Virus record (IMG/VR): IMGVR_UViG_3300047317_000696
Span: 1 to 36,627 of that record
DNA from: a virus
Length of the DNA: 36,627 nucleotides
Direction: 5' to 3' (one strand)
Part shown: positions 7,648-15,944 of the stretch, piece after piece
Position numbering within the stretch: the stretch's first letter is position 1
Layout: every line of letters begins with the position of its first letter
Notes under the pieces: generated by a model
What the model saw: the letters and a program-made list of their open reading frames with translations, nothing else
The model's database searches: none
Told to the model about the DNA's origin: nothing
Program-made: the position numbers and the translations under genes

Positions 7648-7947
7648 ATGGCTAGTTCATCAGCAGCAGCAACTGTCATTCGGCGCCCCATGCCAATCAT
7701 CGAGCGCATGCGCATCCCCGCCGCGGTCTCGAAGCGCGAGCGCTTCATGGCCACGCCAGTCGGCGACAAGGAGCTCGAGATGCTCTGCGAGCTGATCCGC
7801 TATGACGGGTTGCAAGACATAGCTAAAGCAATCGGCATCTCAGAGCTGACGCTCTTGCGCGTGTGCTCGGGGTTCATCGACCGCTGCCGGCCCAAGTCGC
7901 AGCATGCCGTTCGGAAGTTCTTTGCGCTGAGCGCTAACGAAAAGTGA
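7648..7947 (+). CDS. Small helix-turn-helix-like protein, 99 residues
   Basis: The ATG at 7648 is preceded by a strong GGAGG with a ten-base spacer, which fixes the start; the upstream part of the frame is antisense to the amidase-like gene. Residues about 54-80 (GLQDIAKAIGISELTLLRVCSG) have helix-turn-helix spacing, with a following basic segment (CRPKSQHAVRKFF). A DNA-binding regulatory role is inferred. The stop overlaps the next gene as GTGA. Its start codon overlaps the alternative start of the divergent amidase-like gene in the palindrome CATG. Confidence 0.68.
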   Translation: MASSSAAATVIRRPMPIIERMRIPAAVSKRERFMATPVGDKELEMLCELIRYDGLQDIAKAIGISELTLLRVCSGFIDRCRPKSQHAVRKFFALSANEK

Positions 7948-8546
7948 ACCCAGAGGGAGCAAACCCGGTCGGCGTGTTCAAGTATTCGGAAGAAGTGCGC
8001 GCCAAGGCCGTCGAGATGTTTCAAGCCGGCAAGAAGCCGGACGAGATAGGCGTAGAGCTTGGTTGCAGCGGTGCTTCGGTCTATGTCTGGGCAACCGCAG
8101 CAGGTGTCCGCTCGCAGCGAACAGGCCCGAGCAAACCGGGGCCTAAGCCTGGCCAAAAGGTCAACCAGACTATGTCTGCGGAGGAGCGCGACACACTCAT
8201 TCTAACGATGTTCAAGCAGGGCTTGGTCCCCGCCGTCATTCGCAAGCAGCTGGGGATCAAAGGCGCTGGGACGGTAGGAAACGTGATTAGGAAGCACGGC
8301 CTGAACCCCTACGAAAACACGCCGTCCAGACACATCCCATCAACTGGCGCAGACGCAATGAAGCCCGAACAAACGAACCTTGCTCTGCCGTTGTCTCCCG
8401 CAGAACAGATGCTCGCAGTCCGGGCCGCAAGGGCTCAGCCAGCGCCGGCCAATGAAGACGTACATGCGTTGCGTCGCACTATCGCAGCGCTGCGAACCGA
8501 GCGCGATGCGTTGCGCGCAGCGCTCGACGCCATCATTGGTCAGTGA
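7944..8546 (+). CDS. Double helix-turn-helix DNA-binding protein
   Basis: 200 residues, GTG start within the preceding stop (GTGA). Residues 14-50 (YSEEVRAKAVEMFQAGKKPDEIG...) resemble the helix-turn-helix of IS3/IS911-type transposase N-termini and related resolvase-like domains. A second similar helical unit lies at 79-117 (TLILTMFKQGLVPAVIRKQLGI), after a basic proline/glycine linker (TGPSKPGPKPGQK). Residues 170-200 form a coiled coil (LRRTIAALRTERDALRAALD), suggesting a dimer. No transposase catalytic domain is present, so this is more likely a phage regulator than a mobile element. It is the last gene before a strong terminator. Confidence 0.7.
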   Translation: MNPEGANPVGVFKYSEEVRAKAVEMFQAGKKPDEIGVELGCSGASVYVWATAAGVRSQRTGPSKPGPKPGQKVNQTMSAEERDTLILTMFKQGLVPAVIRKQLGIKGAGTVGNVIRKHGLNPYENTPSRHIPSTGADAMKPEQTNLALPLSPAEQMLAVRAARAQPAPANEDVHALRRTIAALRTERDALRAALDAIIGQ

Positions 8547-8748
8547 GAGGAGCGGCGGCCTCAGCCTCGGCTAAGACCGCCGCTCTTTTGAATTCGTAAC
8601 TCGCCCGTGCGACGCCAAGTTTTACCGTCAGCATACGTCTGTACTTCATACGTATCTCGTCGCTGAGATCCTCGCGCGGCTGTGCGATGAGCCGCTCGAG
8701 ATGCTCAGCGGTTGCTAGGTCGAAGCTGCCATCGTCGAGAAGGCTCAT
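8533..8748 (-). CDS. Small terminal gene of the virion operon, 71 residues
   Basis: Start at the ATG at 8748, which overlaps the upstream stop as ATGA; the longer frame is a shadow. The product is helical and charged (LERLIAQPREDLSDEIRMKYRRML) with an alanine/glutamate-rich end encoded by the terminator hairpin of the opposing block. No family recognised. Last gene of the minus-strand structural operon. Confidence 0.6.
   Translation of the reverse strand: MSLLDDGSFDLATAEHLERLIAQPREDLSDEIRMKYRRMLTVKLGVARASYEFKRAAVLAEAEAAAPLTDQ
8550..8589 (+). terminator. Rho-independent terminator of the plus-strand block
   Basis: Nine perfect pairs GAGCGGCGG (8550-8558) with CCGCCGCTC (8577-8585), a further mostly paired inner stem (CTCAGCC with GGCTAAG), then TTTT. 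It starts four bases after the stop of the upstream plus gene. The T run is present only for plus-strand transcripts; read the other way the hairpin is followed by CTCTCAC. It lies inside the coding end of the convergent minus gene. Confidence 0.85.
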
Positions 8749-9371
8749 ACCGATAGGATCAGATTGGGCGCCACGGCAGTCGTCAGGGTGACTGATACCG
8801 AAGCTGGCGTCGGGATAACCTGCCCGAGCACGAGCGGCGTACCCACCGAGGCGAACGTAAACACCGAGAATTGCCCGATGTCGCATGCCAGGCCGTTAGC
8901 GATTCCAGGCTGGGTCGTCGCGGGCTGGAAGCGCGCAAACACCCAGATATGGCTACCCACCGGAGGCGTATGCGCGAGGTTGCCACCGTTCGAATAGCGA
9001 CCCACGGAGCCCGTGTAGTCGGTCGCAGTCGTGTCGATGGCGCGGATGGTCAGCGGCTGAATCGTGCCGTCTGGAGCGTTCGGCGTGGTCGCAATGCCGA
9101 ACTCCTGCGTGAGCGCACCAGCGCCCACAGCAGACGTTACGAAATAGACCTTGTTCAGCTTGATCGTGCGTGCGACCTGGCCGATGTACAGAAAATAGGC
9201 CGTACCGGCAATGGTCGGAAACGATGTTGCGAGCTGAAGCATGCTCGAGCATCGCAGTTGGGTGTTCTCGCCAAGCGGCGTGATCGCCGACTGGTCATAT
9301 GCACGCAGCGCTGCGCCGGAAGCTAACCCGCCGCGATGCGCTGCATATCTCTCGTCATTTGATAGGGACAT
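8745..9371 (-). CDS. Putative virion protein, beta-rich, 208 residues
   Basis: Overlaps the end of the large proline-rich gene by 17 bases and the next gene by an ATGA. Composition is rich in Thr, Val, Gly and Ala with few charges and no cysteine clusters, with alternating patterns (VYFVTSAVGAGALTQEFGIATTP; HIWVFARFQPATT) typical of beta-sandwich virion proteins such as decoration or fibre-head domains. I do not recognise the family. Virion role is inferred from operon position. Confidence 0.5.
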   Translation of the reverse strand: MSLSNDERYAAHRGGLASGAALRAYDQSAITPLGENTQLRCSSMLQLATSFPTIAGTAYFLYIGQVARTIKLNKVYFVTSAVGAGALTQEFGIATTPNAPDGTIQPLTIRAIDTTATDYTGSVGRYSNGGNLAHTPPVGSHIWVFARFQPATTQPGIANGLACDIGQFSVFTFASVGTPLVLGQVIPTPASVSVTLTTAVAPNLILSV

Positions 9372-12300
9372 TCAATTCCTCGTCGATTTCTTTCTTTAGT
9401 TTCTCGTTGGCATCGCGGTAATCCGCGCTCTTATATCCTGACATACCGGCACTTAGACCTCGGCTCATATTAGGACTCTTGATCACATCGCCGACCGACT
9501 GGGCAATGCTGCCGTAGGTATGCAGTGAGCGCTGTTCGCCGAGCAGCTTATGAATTAGGTCCTGCGAACCACTACCCTTTTGCTCTTGCGCGGCGCCCTG
9601 AGCGACCTTGTCTTCGACACCCTTGATGAGCTCATGCTTGGCATTTGCCTTATCCAGCTGTGTTAGTAGGCTAGGGCCACCGATCGAATCGGCAGGCAAG
9701 TTGCTCGGGAGTTGGCCCGCAGCTTCGGCCTCTTTGAGCTTCTTTTTCTTCGCTGCCTTGAGCCCGTAAGCAATCGGCCGCATGGCCTCATCTTCGCCGG
9801 GTCGCATCGGTTTGTTGTTCTGCCGCTCGTGCTTACGCAGCTCTGACATCAGGTCACGCTGCACGGCGTCGGCCTGACGCAGCGTGAAGTGACTTGGCCC
9901 ATAGTCTGGCGACATTGGCTCTGCCAGCTTGAGGCCTGGCGATGCACGCATCGGCTTGTTCTCGGGCAAGAGGTTCAATGGCTCGACGAGCTGGTTGCGC
10001 TTTGGCTGATACATCTGCGAAACGCCGCCATGCAGCCACTGCGATGCATCAGGAGGAGCCGGGCTTGTCGGCTGCGGGTTGAGCCCCGCTGGCGGCTGCG
10101 GGTGCAACGATGCACCGAGCGTGGGCTCCTCGAGCTGCGGAAAATGACCGAGGCTCGGCTGCGGGTGTGGGCCGGTGCCAGCGATAGGCACGTTCGGTCC
10201 ACTCATAGCAGGGAAGGGGAACGGCTTCGGCTGGTAGCGCCCTGGCTCGTCAACGCGCTGCTCCGTGGGCAAGAGATTGATCTTCGGCGCCGTGTTAGGC
10301 GGCCTGACATAAGAGCCTGGCGGCGGTCTATGCGGCGGCAGAATAGGGTCGGGCGCGCGGAGGCGACTAGACACCTGGAACGGCGTGCGTGTCGACTGCG
10401 GCTGCGGCTGAAGCAACGCTTGTGCATGCGTTGGCTGCGCGATGCCGGTCATCGGTCGCGGCCGAACGTTCACGCGGCTTGGATCAGCGCCCTGTTGCTC
10501 GGGCAACGCCAAGTTGATGCTCGGTGCGTGCGGTGCGCCGGCTTGAAACGAAGGCCCACCGAGGTCGAGTTGAGGTCGATGCAGCTGCATCTGATTGGGC
10601 TCGACTTGCTGAGGGAAAGGCGGCGGGTTCGCGGGACCTAGCAGCTTGGGCTGTTCGAGGTCGTAGTCGTTGTGCGGACGAGAAGGGAAAGCGCCCGCGG
10701 GTGTCGCAGGCAGACGGCCGAGGTTGAGGCGCGCAAGCGGACCTTCCTGCTCGAACTGCTTGAAATCAGGCTCGAGGTTCGGCGAGCCAAGACCCAGCGG
10801 CGCGCGGTGGAACGACTCACCCACGCGAGGTTGCATGAGGTTCAGGCGAGTCGGCGCCTCTGCTGGCTTCGGGCCATTGACGACGACGGGCTTGGGCTTC
10901 TTGTTCTGTGTGCCATAGCTGCGCAGCGGATGCTTGGGCTGCTTGGGTTTGAACGCTTCGGGGATCTCGGGGCGATGCGGCTTGGCAGCTGATGGCTGCG
11001 GCTCCATGCTCGGGCGCGGCTTCGCAAAGTTAGGCAGCGAGGCCTTAGCTGGCTGCGGATAGTAGCCAGCAGGCGTCTCTGGTCGCGCGCCAAGCTTCGG
11101 CGCCGGTTTGGGCTGCGCCTTGGCAGGAGTCGGCTGCGGGTAGTGTCCAGCGCTCGGAGCCGGCCCCATGGGCGCGTCTGGGCGTGCGCCGAGGTTGGCC
11201 GGTGGTTCTACCGGCGGGTTCGCTGGCCTCGCTCCTGAGGGCGCTGGTAGCCTCGCAGGCGGTCCATGCTGCGGTCGTACGGGCGGTCTAGCGGTCGGCC
11301 GCTCATGAGGCTCGAGTGGCGGCTCTTGCCCTTGAAACTTGCCGACACCCTTGAGCTCGGGCTGCGGGAAATGACCTGCAGTCGGCTGCGGATTGCGGCC
11401 AAGGTTTAGGCGGCCTAGAGCCTGCTCTTCGAGCCATCGGTCGGGTGAGTCACCCATCGAAAGATTCGGCACCTCGAGCGACGGTCTAAAGCCGTGCGGC
11501 TGGCTTGGTCGAAGCTTGATCGAATCGGGATGCGTGCCGAGGTTCAGGCGATAGGGCGGACGCGAAGGCAGCTCGGGCGGCGGAGACGGAAAAGCACCCG
11601 CGGGCGTTTGCGGGTGCGAGCCCAAGTGATGCTGCAAAAGGTTCTGTTCCTCGTCCCAGTCAGTCAGGTGGTCGGGCGCATGCGGCGACGGCTGCGGATA
11701 GTGCCCGAGGGGCGCTGCAGGCTGCGTGGCAGGAGGCCCGGGGTCTCTGGGTGCAGGGGGTAGGCTCGGCGTTGGCGCGGCTGTAGGGGGCGCTGGCTGC
11801 GGGTAATGACCCGCTGAAACAGGCTGCGGAAAGTAGCCGGCGGGCGGCACTTCGGGCGGCGTCTCATAGGGTGGCCGAGGTCTCGGCTGGACCGGGTTGC
11901 GCACTTGGGGTGCACCCACCGCGCCCGAGCTCGGGAGCGTGACGTTGAGCGTCGTCGGGTCTGCCGGTGGTACGACCTTAGGCTCTGGAACGCTGCCGGA
12001 ACGCTTCGCCTCAGCCCTCGGGTTTGATCGCGAGTCAGCATCGGTGAGCTTAGGGCCTTGTGGCAGCGGCGCGCGTTTGACGGGCGGCTCGGGCTCGTAA
12101 GGTTGCGGCTGGAGCTTGCTCAGATGCGACCGAACGACTTCTGCCTTTTCGGGCGCGTTCGCAAACTCGTGTGTCTTAGCCGCGGCCTCAAGGTCCGCGG
12201 CAATGTGTTCAGTCGGCACAGCGAGATCACCGACCGTTTCATTCACGACCGCGCCGTCTGGCAGCGTGCGTGTGCCGCCCGTGCTGGCGTTCATGACAGC

Positions 12301-13542
12301 ATCGTGCGTGCGGCCAACTTCCTTGCCGGCAGCTGCCTTCCGGTCAGCGACGTTCGCAGCGAGACGGTCTAGTGAAATATCTTTGAGTGGGTTGTCGCCG
12401 GCTACATTGCTCGTATCCGGCAGTCCCATCTCTCGAGCTAGCGCACCGTCACGTGCAAACGCTGCGTGGTTGCCGTGTTTCGTGTTCTTCAACGCGCGAG
12501 CAGGTGAGGCGACAGCGCGACCCAGCTTCTCATTCGCTTTGGTCTTCAAACGCTGACCCAAAGCACTGAGCTCGGAGCCTACAGCCTCGCCGCCGATCAC
12601 GGGCGCTGCAGCGATGAGCGCCGTGCTCATCGGATGCTCTGCGAATTCATGTCCGATCTGCTCGACGCGGTTGTCTTTGATCTGAGCGCCACGTGCAGCT
12701 GCTGCCGCGCCGAGGCCCTGCGCGCCGCGACCTACAAGCTTCGCTGCATGCGTAGCGTTGGGCAAAGCCTCTTCAGCGTCGCGCCCAAAACGCGCGACGT
12801 CAGCGCCCACCTTCTTCGCGGCATTGACGACTGCGCCCCCCGCGCCACGCAGCCTCGCAGCATATGCACCAGCTCTAGGGACGGCCTTGATGTAGTCGCT
12901 CGCGAGGCCGGCAAGAGGCTTCACGATGCCGCGCACTACCGGCGCAGCCTCGGTCGCGATCTTGCCCACTGTCGCGAGGCCGCGCCCGGCACCCGCACCG
13001 AGAGCCATGAACGCTGCGCCTTCACCCTCAGCTGTGCCCTCTGGGTGTCGTTCACGGGCTTGTTCGACAGGCTTCTCACGTACTGTTTGCGAGGGAGTCG
13101 CGCCGGCATAGCGCGCAGGTTTGCCGTCGACCGTGTGATCAGCGCTCGGTGCTCCGATAGCTCGAGCGCCACGGTTGAGCTTGTCGACTGCGCTGTCAAA
13201 GAGCTTGTTGACATAGGTACCGCCTGTGAGCGAGTGGTATGCACCCTCGGCCCAGTCACGGTATGCCCCTTCGCTCGGCTTATCCGGGTCTGTGCCCGAG
13301 AATGCAATCGGCTTATCCTTCGCAGCGATGTGTAGGCTCGTATCCTCGGCGTCGGGAGTCGACAAAGGCTCGCGCTCAGGCTTGGTGCCAGCGTCGGCCG
13401 CATGCTTCTCATACTCGGCCATGCCCGCGTCGACTTCGTCGTCGGGCACGCCTGCATCGCGAAAATGCTTGGCGACTGCCTCGGCGAAGGGATTATCGCT
13501 GGCCTGCGCTGCGGCTACTGGTGTTTTATTCTTGTCGCCCAT
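9355..13542 (-). CDS. Giant virion protein with proline-rich motif array, 1395 residues
   Basis: Residues 1-160 are soluble with acidic patches. Residues about 165-360 are rich in Ala and Gly with amphipathic helices, as in phage ejection proteins that insert into membranes. Residues about 475-1155 are proline-rich low complexity with two recurring short motifs: a G-[HYAF]-[YF/N]-P-Q-P type (AGHYPQP, AGYFPQP, LGHYPQP, AGHFPQP, AGYYPQP, LGHFPQL, AGLNPQP) and an LNL type (RLNLGRNP, RLNLGTHP, RLNLGRLP, RLNLMQP, INLLP, LNLLP). Residues from about 1200 are charged and helical with a lysine cluster (KAAKKKKLKEA). No enzymatic domain seen. By position beside two other large helical proteins downstream of the tail genes I infer an internal/ejection protein; the motif array could be a binding scaffold. 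Confidence 0.6.
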   Translation of the reverse strand: MGDKNKTPVAAAQASDNPFAEAVAKHFRDAGVPDDEVDAGMAEYEKHAADAGTKPEREPLSTPDAEDTSLHIAAKDKPIAFSGTDPDKPSEGAYRDWAEGAYHSLTGGTYVNKLFDSAVDKLNRGARAIGAPSADHTVDGKPARYAGATPSQTVREKPVEQARERHPEGTAEGEGAAFMALGAGAGRGLATVGKIATEAAPVVRGIVKPLAGLASDYIKAVPRAGAYAARLRGAGGAVVNAAKKVGADVARFGRDAEEALPNATHAAKLVGRGAQGLGAAAAARGAQIKDNRVEQIGHEFAEHPMSTALIAAAPVIGGEAVGSELSALGQRLKTKANEKLGRAVASPARALKNTKHGNHAAFARDGALAREMGLPDTSNVAGDNPLKDISLDRLAANVADRKAAAGKEVGRTHDAVMNASTGGTRTLPDGAVVNETVGDLAVPTEHIAADLEAAAKTHEFANAPEKAEVVRSHLSKLQPQPYEPEPPVKRAPLPQGPKLTDADSRSNPRAEAKRSGSVPEPKVVPPADPTTLNVTLPSSGAVGAPQVRNPVQPRPRPPYETPPEVPPAGYFPQPVSAGHYPQPAPPTAAPTPSLPPAPRDPGPPATQPAAPLGHYPQPSPHAPDHLTDWDEEQNLLQHHLGSHPQTPAGAFPSPPPELPSRPPYRLNLGTHPDSIKLRPSQPHGFRPSLEVPNLSMGDSPDRWLEEQALGRLNLGRNPQPTAGHFPQPELKGVGKFQGQEPPLEPHERPTARPPVRPQHGPPARLPAPSGARPANPPVEPPANLGARPDAPMGPAPSAGHYPQPTPAKAQPKPAPKLGARPETPAGYYPQPAKASLPNFAKPRPSMEPQPSAAKPHRPEIPEAFKPKQPKHPLRSYGTQNKKPKPVVVNGPKPAEAPTRLNLMQPRVGESFHRAPLGLGSPNLEPDFKQFEQEGPLARLNLGRLPATPAGAFPSRPHNDYDLEQPKLLGPANPPPFPQQVEPNQMQLHRPQLDLGGPSFQAGAPHAPSINLALPEQQGADPSRVNVRPRPMTGIAQPTHAQALLQPQPQSTRTPFQVSSRLRAPDPILPPHRPPPGSYVRPPNTAPKINLLPTEQRVDEPGRYQPKPFPFPAMSGPNVPIAGTGPHPQPSLGHFPQLEEPTLGASLHPQPPAGLNPQPTSPAPPDASQWLHGGVSQMYQPKRNQLVEPLNLLPENKPMRASPGLKLAEPMSPDYGPSHFTLRQADAVQRDLMSELRKHERQNNKPMRPGEDEAMRPIAYGLKAAKKKKLKEAEAAGQLPSNLPADSIGGPSLLTQLDKANAKHELIKGVEDKVAQGAAQEQKGSGSQDLIHKLLGEQRSLHTYGSIAQSVGDVIKSPNMSRGLSAGMSGYKSADYRDANEKLKKEIDEELNVPIK

Positions 13543-15944
13543 TAGTATGCCTCAAGCTTGTAGTCTCCGCGCTCGTTCTCGTTGACACCTTTGAGGCCAT
13601 CATTGAACACCGCGTTTGCCTTCTCTTTACTTGCGCCGGCTGGTATCTCTTGAATGGTTCGACCGTTTCTAGTTACACGCCATCTAGTTGGTTGCTTGTT
13701 GTCTCCCGCAGCCCTGCGTCCAGGCCCGGATACTTCGACGGGCTTGTCGCCGAACGGGCGCGAATGAGCTGGCTCGGCAGGCGTCGTCACCGAGACGTTC
13801 CCGCCCTTATCTTGTTCGAACGAGAAAGGCTCATCGCTCTCGAACATGCGCTGCTGCACATCGAACGGAAGCTTCGTGAAGGCCTGCAGCATGCGGTCGC
13901 CAGTCATTTGTGCCGTGTGTGCCCAAGACTTCGCCGCCGCTTCGCTCCACTTCTTGCCCTGCGAGCGTAGGTTATTCACGAAGGCCGCGAACTCCTTGAA
14001 GCCGGGGGTCATCGCAGCCGTGTCGCCTTCGACTTTGGCCGCGGGTTTGTCACCCGGGATCGCAGGCACGTTACCGTTGCTCGTGAGCGGATCGTTCGGC
14101 TCTTTGGCTGTTTGTTCCTTGAGCTCGACATCGCTCTTTTGCACGTCGGCCGGTGCGAGCACTTGATGCCCATACTCGTCGATCTGATGCAGGTTTTCGA
14201 TGCCCGTCTGATGGATGCGCTCCCAAGTCGGATCGATCTTGCCGTCTTTCGTATGCACGACGGGCTCGGTCAAGATCGGAGGGGCTTGGCCGGTCCATGT
14301 GATATCGCGACCGTTCTTGTCCTTTGGCCGCGCGTCTTCGCCCTCGAAGCGCACGCCCTGATCACGCAGCCATTGCTTGCCGTTTTGTTTCAGCACTTCG
14401 TAGAGCGCGTCGTAGCCCTTGGTGCCTTGCAGCCAAGCCATGAAGTCGCCTGGCTCAAGAATGCGCGAACGCATCAACTCCTGCTCCCACTCTTGAGGCA
14501 CGCCGAAGTGATTCTTTTCGCGCACGATGTCGCGGAGCTCGTCGGCCCACTGCTTGCCGCGCAGCATGAGCGCCTGCGCCTCTTCGTAGCCGAGATACTT
14601 ACCGAGAGTCTTGATGACTATCCCGCCGCCACCGACGAGCGGATTCATCTCTTGCAGCTTCTGTTGGATCTTCTTCAGCTCACCAATACCGCGCAGCAAC
14701 GTGTTAGTCTGACTAATATGTGTCTTGACAGCTTCATAGTTCTCGGACTTAGACGGCGGCACGCCGTTTTCCCAAAACATGTTTGACGGCAGGTAGTAGT
14801 CGCGACGGCGATCAGCCATCTTCTTCTGATCGTCTACCCACTTTTCATATTCCTTTGTGCTAGTCGCATGGGTATCGTGAAATGCCTTCCACTCGTTGTC
14901 GTAGCGCGCCTGATCTCGCTGTGCTTTGATCCTGACCATCTCGCCGAGCTGCGGTCGCATCATCTTTAGGTCGGCATACGATGCATGCGGCACTTCGTTT
15001 TCCGTGAGCCAGCCTGCCGACTCGGTGATGATGTCGCGCCGCAGCTTCTCGGCCTTCGGGCTCTCGGGGTCGGCGTCGATTCGCGCCTGTTCGTTAGCAA
15101 CAGCATCTTTGTGCTCGAGGCGGTCACTTGTAATCTTGCCTTGGTCGACCTCGAGTGCACCTCTGAGCGCTGCCATGCGCGAGGCTTCACTACCGCTGCC
15201 CTTGCCGCCCTTAGTCGCCGTGGCGCGGTTCTTTTCGATCTCCGACTCAGTCTTAGCTGTCTTGAGCAGGTCTTCATAGCGGTCGCGCTTGCGGCCGAAA
15301 AGTGTGTCAGCGAGCATGCCCGCGCCTTCACCGAGCGCTACGCGGTTCGCATCTTTCATGCGCAATGCCAGCGGCCGAGACTTCTCGTTCATGGCGACTC
15401 GCGAGCCGGCAGTCGACATGTTCGCGATCATGCCGGCAATGCCCTTGCCAAGCTTGTTCTCGCTCGGCGGTTCCCACGTCTTTTCGTCGAGCAAATAGTG
15501 CGAGTTCTTCGAGCCAGGCACCTTGGCGCCGCGGAGTTTGGCAGCTTGGTACCAAGCCGGCAGCCCAGTGCGCGAGGTACCCGTGAGCGGGTCAACCGCG
15601 TCGGTTTTGACGTCGTTGCCCATGCCGAAGTCATAGAGTTCGTTCGCGCCCTTTTTCCGCTGGTCTTCGCTCAGCAAGTCGTGCGTGAAATCGTGCGTGA
15701 AATCTTTCGCTGCCTCGGCGCCGGTAAGAGGCGCCTGGGCCATGCCCGTGTTCGGGTTCACAGCCTCGTCGTTGATGACCGTCTCGCCTGTTGCCTCTTC
15801 CTTCTTGGTCGCGGGAGTCGAACCGGCGGGCAACGCACCAGCAACAGCTTCAGGGATCACCGCGCGGATGTCCTGGCCGTTAGGCACGACTGCGCCGCCG
15901 CCTTGTGCGGCCTCTGGGTCTTCTAGGTCGTAGTAAAGACTCAT
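13542..15944 (-). CDS. Large helical internal virion protein, 800 residues
   Basis: The stop overlaps the next start (TAATG) and the start overlaps the previous stop (ATGA), so these three large genes are translationally coupled. N-terminal 110 residues are acidic and disordered and include an immediate duplication FTHDFTHD. The middle (about 190-520) is charged and helical with coiled-coil character (IKAQRDQARYDNEWKAFHDTH). The C-terminal part has alternating ordered and linker segments (PAEPAHSRPFGDKP). No catalytic motif seen. Size, composition and position suggest an internal core or ejection protein of a short-tailed phage; this is inference. Confidence 0.55.
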   Translation of the reverse strand: MSLYYDLEDPEAAQGGGAVVPNGQDIRAVIPEAVAGALPAGSTPATKKEEATGETVINDEAVNPNTGMAQAPLTGAEAAKDFTHDFTHDLLSEDQRKKGANELYDFGMGNDVKTDAVDPLTGTSRTGLPAWYQAAKLRGAKVPGSKNSHYLLDEKTWEPPSENKLGKGIAGMIANMSTAGSRVAMNEKSRPLALRMKDANRVALGEGAGMLADTLFGRKRDRYEDLLKTAKTESEIEKNRATATKGGKGSGSEASRMAALRGALEVDQGKITSDRLEHKDAVANEQARIDADPESPKAEKLRRDIITESAGWLTENEVPHASYADLKMMRPQLGEMVRIKAQRDQARYDNEWKAFHDTHATSTKEYEKWVDDQKKMADRRRDYYLPSNMFWENGVPPSKSENYEAVKTHISQTNTLLRGIGELKKIQQKLQEMNPLVGGGGIVIKTLGKYLGYEEAQALMLRGKQWADELRDIVREKNHFGVPQEWEQELMRSRILEPGDFMAWLQGTKGYDALYEVLKQNGKQWLRDQGVRFEGEDARPKDKNGRDITWTGQAPPILTEPVVHTKDGKIDPTWERIHQTGIENLHQIDEYGHQVLAPADVQKSDVELKEQTAKEPNDPLTSNGNVPAIPGDKPAAKVEGDTAAMTPGFKEFAAFVNNLRSQGKKWSEAAAKSWAHTAQMTGDRMLQAFTKLPFDVQQRMFESDEPFSFEQDKGGNVSVTTPAEPAHSRPFGDKPVEVSGPGRRAAGDNKQPTRWRVTRNGRTIQEIPAGASKEKANAVFNDGLKGVNENERGDYKLEAY

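Noticed and set aside
7944-8546. Insertion sequence (transposase-like HTH)
   Set aside because: Only DNA-binding domains are present, with no DDE catalytic residues, no inverted-repeat ends and no target duplication.
14985-15926. 313-codon plus-strand frame opposite the 800-residue gene
   Set aside because: It mirrors the coding strand in a GC-rich gene; no ribosome site or recognised motif, and it would lie alone against the operon.
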